Assembly (NCBI RefSeq): GCF_900086645.1
Contig: NZ_LT576451.1
Coordinates: 2,790,001-2,854,000 of the forward strand
Direction: 5' to 3'
From: Curtobacterium sp. 9128
GTDB lineage: Bacteria > Actinomycetota > Actinomycetes > Actinomycetales > Microbacteriaceae
DNA length: 64,000 nucleotides
How positions within the stretch are numbered: position 1 is the stretch's first letter; the number at the start of each line of letters is the position of its first letter. The notes under the pieces were generated by a model that was given only the letters and a program-made list of their open reading frames with translations, did not search any database and was not told where the DNA came from. A program made the translations under genes and the position numbers. Shown piece after piece: positions 60,571 to 64,000 of this stretch.

Positions 60571-61325
60571 CGGATGAGCCCCGGGATGGTCTGGATGCCG
60601 GTGGTGTTCGAGACGCCGGCCTGCTGGATGGTCGGGAGCGCCTGGGTCTGGTACCCGCCGGACTGCTCGTCACGGAGGACGGTGCCGCCGGAGAGCTCGA
60701 TCACCCGTCGCTGCATCTGGTTCACGATGCTGGCGTCGTGCGTCGCCATGAGCACGGTGGTGCCTCCCTGGTTGATGCGTTCGAGGAGCGCCATGATGCC
60801 CGCCGAGGTCGTCGGGTCGAGGTTGCCGGTCGGCTCGTCGGCGAGGAGCACCGACGGCTTGTTCACGACGGCGCGGGCGATGGCCACACGCTGCTGCTCA
60901 CCACCGGAGAGCTCGTGCGGCATGCGGGTCGCCTTGCCGTTCAGCCCGACGAGCTTGAGCACGTCGGTGACCGCCTCGCTGATGAAGCCCTTGCTCTTGC
61001 CGATGACCTGCAGCGAGAACGCGACGTTGTCGAAGACGGTCTTGTTCGGCAGGAGTCGGAAGTCCTGGAAGACCACACCGAGGTTCCGTCGGAAGTACGG
61101 CACCTTCCGCGAGGACAGGGCGCCGAGGCGTTGGCCGAGCACGTGGATCTGCCCGCGGGACGGCTTCTCCTCCTTGAGCACGAGGCGCAGGAAGCTGGAC
61201 TTCCCGGAGCCGGACGCGCCGACGAGGAAGACGAACTCGCCCTTGAGGATCTCGAGGGTGATGTTGTCGAGCGCTGGACTCGGGTTGCCCGAGTACACCT
61301 TGGTGACCTGGTCGAATTTGATCAT
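60567..61325 (-). CDS. ftsE: Cell-division ATPase FtsE
   Basis: ABC ATPase for FtsX. Walker [16 protein letters not shown], signature [15 protein letters not shown], Walker [17 protein letters not shown]-loop VLMATHDAS. Starts [21 protein letters not shown], as in FtsE. The last 25 residues ([28 protein letters not shown]) extend beyond the usual FtsE end. ATG at 61325 on the minus strand; prfB is 61 nt upstream in the conserved order prfB-ftsE-ftsX. Confidence 0.95.
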   Translation of the reverse strand: MIKFDQVTKVYSGNPSPALDNITLEILKGEFVFLVGASGSGKSSFLRLVLKEEKPSRGQIHVLGQRLGALSSRKVPYFRRNLGVVFQDFRLLPNKTVFDNVAFSLQVIGKSKGFISEAVTDVLKLVGLNGKATRMPHELSGGEQQRVAIARAVVNKPSVLLADEPTGNLDPTTSAGIMALLERINQGGTTVLMATHDASIVNQMQRRVIELSGGTVLRDEQSGGYQTQALPTIQQAGVSNTTGIQTIPGLIR

Positions 61326-61386
61326 GACCGGATCAGGGTAGGTCGCCCCGCTTGGAAAACAAGCCAGGCGCGCGGCACGCTGGCGC

Positions 61387-62496
61387 TCAGGACTCCACGG
61401 ATTGCTTCCGCCAGCGGATGCCGGCGTTGATGAACCCGTCCAGGTCGCCGTCGAACACCGCTGAGGGGTTGTTCACCTCGTGCTCGCTGCGGAGGTCCTT
61501 GACCATCTGGTACGGCGCCAGGACGTAGGAGCGGATCTGGTCGCCCCAGCTCGCCGTGATGTTGCCGGCGAGCTCCTTCTTCTTCGCGTTCTCCTCTTCC
61601 TTCTTCAGGAGGAGCAGGCGCGACTGCAGCACGCGCATGGCCGCAGCACGGTTCTGGATCTGCGACTTCTCGTTCTGCATCGAGACGACGGTGCCGGTCG
61701 GGATGTGCGTCAGGCGCACCGCGGAGTCGGTCGTGTTGACCGACTGCCCACCAGGACCCGACGAGCGGAAGACGTCCACGCGGATGTCGTTCTCCGGGAT
61801 GTCGATGACGGCGGTCTCCGGCATGAGCGGGATGACCTCGACGGCGGCGAAGGACGTCTGGCGCTTGCCGGCGGCACCGAACGGCGACATCCGGACCAGG
61901 CGGTGCGTGCCGGCTTCGACCGACAGCGTGCCGAAGGCGTGCGGGGCGTCCACCTCGAACGTGGCGGACTTGATGCCGGCTTCTTCGGCGTAGGACGTGT
62001 CCATCACGGTGGTCTTGTAGCCGTGCTGCTCGGCGTACCGCAGGTACATGCGCATGAGCATCTCGGCGAAGTCCGCCGCGTCGACGCCGCCGGCCCCGGC
62101 GCGGATCGTGATGACGGCGGGACGGTCGTCGTACTCGCCGTCGAGGAGCGTCTGCACCTCGAGGTCGCCCATGGTCTTGGTGATCGCCTTGAGCTCGGCG
62201 GCGGCCTCGTCGGCGGACTCCTGGTCGTCGGCCTCGTTCGCCATCTCGACGAGCACCTCGAGGTCGTCGATTCGCCGCTCGGTGTCGGTGATCTTCTTGA
62301 GCTCCGACTGCCGGTGCGAGAGCGCACTCGTCACCTGCTGCGCGTGCTCGACGTCGTCCCAGAGGTCCTGTGCCCCCGCCTGCTCGCTGAGATCGGCGAT
62401 GTCACGCTCCAGGCGGTCGACGTCGACCACCGAGCGGATGTTGCCGAAGGTCTCTCGGAGTGCGGAGAGCTGCTCGGTGAAGTCCAGTTCGACCAT
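61387..62496 (-). CDS. prfB: Peptide chain release factor 2
   Basis: Class I release factor for UGA/UAA. The stop-codon recognition tripeptide SPF lies in [15 protein letters not shown], and the catalytic GGQ in [25 protein letters not shown]. The frame is continuous; the in-frame UGA frameshift found in many other bacteria is absent here. I chose ATG at 62496 (MVELDFTEQ), 9 nt after AGGA; GTG at 62502 is the alternative. 369 residues is normal. It is first in the prfB-ftsE-ftsX-smpB-ssrA series. Confidence 0.96.
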   Translation of the reverse strand: MVELDFTEQLSALRETFGNIRSVVDVDRLERDIADLSEQAGAQDLWDDVEHAQQVTSALSHRQSELKKITDTERRIDDLEVLVEMANEADDQESADEAAAELKAITKTMGDLEVQTLLDGEYDDRPAVITIRAGAGGVDAADFAEMLMRMYLRYAEQHGYKTTVMDTSYAEEAGIKSATFEVDAPHAFGTLSVEAGTHRLVRMSPFGAAGKRQTSFAAVEVIPLMPETAVIDIPENDIRVDVFRSSGPGGQSVNTTDSAVRLTHIPTGTVVSMQNEKSQIQNRAAAMRVLQSRLLLLKKEEENAKKKELAGNITASWGDQIRSYVLAPYQMVKDLRSEHEVNNPSAVFDGDLDGFINAGIRWRKQSVES

Positions 62497-62564
62497 GGTC
62501 ACCGATCCTACCGGCGCGCGTCCGACACGGCCGACCGTCCGGACAGGAGGCTCGGTGCACGTCC

Positions 62565-62627
62565 GCCCCGCCGGTCCCGGCCCCCGCCCCGCTGGTCCCG
62601 GTCCCCGCCCCGCTGGTCCCGGTCCCC
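62565..62627. repeat. Three 21-bp tandem units before prfB
   Basis: GCCCCGCTGGTCCCGGTCCCC is found at 62586-62606 and 62607-62627 (second unit ending CCCCG-type), with a slightly diverged unit at 62565-62585. It begins right after the stop of the small Cys protein gene (62629) and lies upstream of prfB. A GGACAGGAGGCTCGG word precedes it at 62541. Confidence 0.75.
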
Positions 62628-62628
62628 G

Positions 62629-62991
62629 CTACGGCTTCTCGTCGACGAGGGCGACGAACCGACTGCCGATGCCCTCGACCTCGCGCCGGGTGAGCCCCGC
62701 CGTCGGGTCCGGCGCCTGGTACGGCGCGTGGTAGTCGCACATCAGGTAGTCCCAGTCCGGCCACCACTTCTTCGGCCGGGCGTCCTCCGCGTACCCGCAG
62801 ACCACGCACTCGAGGCTGACCCAGACCTTCTTCTTCCCCGTGCGGTTCGCGCGGGACTGCACGAGCCAGGCGGGTGGGTCCTGCTCGATCGCCTCGAGCT
62901 CGGCTTCGCTCAGGCGTGCGGGGATCCCGTGACGGGTCGCCATCTCGAGGGGGATGTCGAGCCGGATGGCCGCTTCGCGTCGGGAGAGCAT
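62629..62991 (-). CDS. Hypothetical protein with a Cys-Cys...Cys zinc-like motif
   Basis: Unrecognised 120-residue protein. The N-terminus looks helix-turn-helix-like (SRREAAIRLDIPLEMATRHGIPARLSEAELEAI). The middle has GKKKVWVSLECVVCGYAED and WWPDWDYLMCDYHAPYQA, i.e. CxxC then CxxH, which may bind zinc. It ends near TRREVEGIGSRFVALVDEKP. ATG at 62991 is only 9 nt from the esterase stop, so it could be cotranscribed with it. Function unknown. Confidence 0.65.
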   Translation of the reverse strand: MLSRREAAIRLDIPLEMATRHGIPARLSEAELEAIEQDPPAWLVQSRANRTGKKKVWVSLECVVCGYAEDARPKKWWPDWDYLMCDYHAPYQAPDPTAGLTRREVEGIGSRFVALVDEKP

Positions 62992-63000
62992 CCGACAAGA

Positions 63001-63987
63001 CTAGGGCGCGATCGGAGACGGAGCGCCGAGCAGTCGCGTCGTCCAGTCGGCGAGGGCTGCGGTCGCGGTCCTCGAGATCGCGGCGTCGGGCACCATGCTG
63101 GTGAAGCCGTGGAACGCCCCTGGCCAGACGTGCAACTCCGCGTCGACACCGGACGCCCAGAGGCGGCTGGCGAAGGCGACGTCCTCGTCCCGGAACACCT
63201 CGGCACTGCCGCAGTCGATGTAGGTCTTCGGGAGCGCGGAGAGGTCCGTGGCACGAGCCGGCGCGGCGTAGACGGACACGTCGGCCGTGGCACGGCGGTC
63301 CCCGAGGTACGCATCCCAGCCGAAGCGGGTCATCCGACGGTCCGCGACCCCGACGCCGTCGATCTGCATGGTCGACACGGTGTCGTCGCGATCGTCGAGC
63401 ATCGGGGACACGAGGATCTGCGCCAGCAGCTCCGGCCCCTTCCGATCGCGTGCGAGGAGCGCCGTGCCCGCTGCGAGACCACCGCCGGCGCTCTGTCCCG
63501 CGACGACGATCCGCGTCGGGTCGATGTCGAGCTCGGCGGCGTGCTCGGCCACCCAGACCAGGCCGGCATAGCAGTCCTCGACCGGGTAGGGGTCCGGGTA
63601 CTCGGGTGCGAGCCGGTAGTCGACGCTGACGAGGACGACGTCGTGGTCGAGGAGCCAGCCGTCGTAGCCGTCGAGGTTCCCGAGGTGATGGCCGAAGACC
63701 ATTCCCCCGCCGTGGATGGTGTAGACGGCCGCGGTCGTGCCGGTGCGCTCGATGCGCTCGATGATCGCGAGGTCGATCGGGTCGCCGAGGTGACCGGGAA
63801 CCGTGACGTTCCGCCGGTGGTACCCGCGCGAGCGCAGGCGTTCGTCGAGGACGTGCTCGGGCACGTCGAGCTGCCGCATGTGGGGCAGCATCTCCTCGGT
63901 GACGGTGAAGGGGCCGCGGGCTTCGATCGCGGTGAGGAACGTCGCGAGTTCGGCATCGAACGGCGGACGGACGACGGGGTCGGACAC
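63001..63987 (-). CDS. Alpha/beta hydrolase, HSL-type esterase
   Basis: Cytoplasmic carboxylesterase of the hormone-sensitive lipase (family IV) group, 328 residues. The HGGGMVFGHHLGNLDG motif forms the oxyanion hole, the nucleophile is in VVAGQSAGGGLAAGTALLARD (GQSAGG), YRLAPEYPDPYPVEDCYAGLVWV is the conserved block between them, and the Asp and His of the triad lie in the C-terminal third (HVWPGAFHGFTSM). The start at 63987 is 13 nt from the window end, so an earlier start cannot be excluded. The substrate is not determined. Confidence 0.9.
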   Translation of the reverse strand: MSDPVVRPPFDAELATFLTAIEARGPFTVTEEMLPHMRQLDVPEHVLDERLRSRGYHRRNVTVPGHLGDPIDLAIIERIERTGTTAAVYTIHGGGMVFGHHLGNLDGYDGWLLDHDVVLVSVDYRLAPEYPDPYPVEDCYAGLVWVAEHAAELDIDPTRIVVAGQSAGGGLAAGTALLARDRKGPELLAQILVSPMLDDRDDTVSTMQIDGVGVADRRMTRFGWDAYLGDRRATADVSVYAAPARATDLSALPKTYIDCGSAEVFRDEDVAFASRLWASGVDAELHVWPGAFHGFTSMVPDAAISRTATAALADWTTRLLGAPSPIAP

Positions 63988-64000
63988 GGGGGTTTGATCG

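Overview
The window is a 64 kb piece of a high-GC actinobacterial chromosome. Several features point to the family Microbacteriaceae, and a Curtobacterium-like organism fits best: a Kgd-type oxoglutarate enzyme, GuaB1, a SigR/RsrA pair, the order prfB-ftsE-ftsX-smpB-ssrA, frequent GTG starts and hairpin terminators without U-tracts. The genus is an inference from gene content, not from a marker gene. Genes are dense on both strands. No rRNA, tRNA, transposase, phage or CRISPR was recognised; the only RNA gene is tmRNA.

Layout. 1-10.3 kb: end of an ABC-F protein, a secreted L,D-transpeptidase, a gluconate module (gntK-gntP divergent from gntR with a perfect operator-like palindrome), then PAT-like acetyltransferase, ung, an S51-like peptidase, a phosphoribosyltransferase, an SDR and an acyltransferase. 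10.4-13.3 kb: metY and metX (homoserine to homocysteine). 13.5-16.7 kb: a histidine kinase, membrane protein and response regulator operon in which the kinase frame seems broken by one base. 16.9-18.6 kb: an MFS exporter and a zinc-ribbon protein. 18.9-21.4 kb: a lower-GC island with a lone OLD-like ATPase/TOPRIM gene, probably defence related. 21.5-24.7 kb: thiamine-binding protein, GT87 glycosyltransferase, YceI and a GH16 glucanase. 25.4-30.6 kb: nnrD, HAD, an old yellow enzyme and two CNNM/CBS proteins. 30.7-36.5 kb: guaB1, kgd and a GNAT. 36.6-38.7 kb: a TasA/camelysin-like secreted protein followed by a SipW-type signal peptidase fused to a LamG domain. 38.7-44.5 kb: rsrA-sigR, aroA, rsgA, a DUF3533/YhgE-like membrane protein and hisN. 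45.1-51.6 kb: a large LuxR regulator, glmS, a tiny membrane protein, an M50-like peptidase and a NUDIX hydrolase. 51.7-57.6 kb: amidohydrolase, a second MetY-like enzyme fused in an operon with a flavin monooxygenase, and an APC permease. 57.7-64 kb: a Lys-rich-tailed protein, ssrA, smpB, ftsX, ftsE, prfB, a small Cys-containing protein and an HSL-type esterase.

The most striking non-coding signal is a 131-bp symmetric element present four times (centres at 11927, 24989, 25298 and 50964), always between genes. Each copy has two outer palindromes with the core TCGTACGA, whose centres are exactly 73 bp apart, and a third palindrome of type GCAAC-N-GTTGC exactly at the midpoint. I do not recognise this family. 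A second recurrent signal is the 11-mer GGACGGGAGGC, seen nine times, sometimes as the arms of terminator hairpins and sometimes inside genes.
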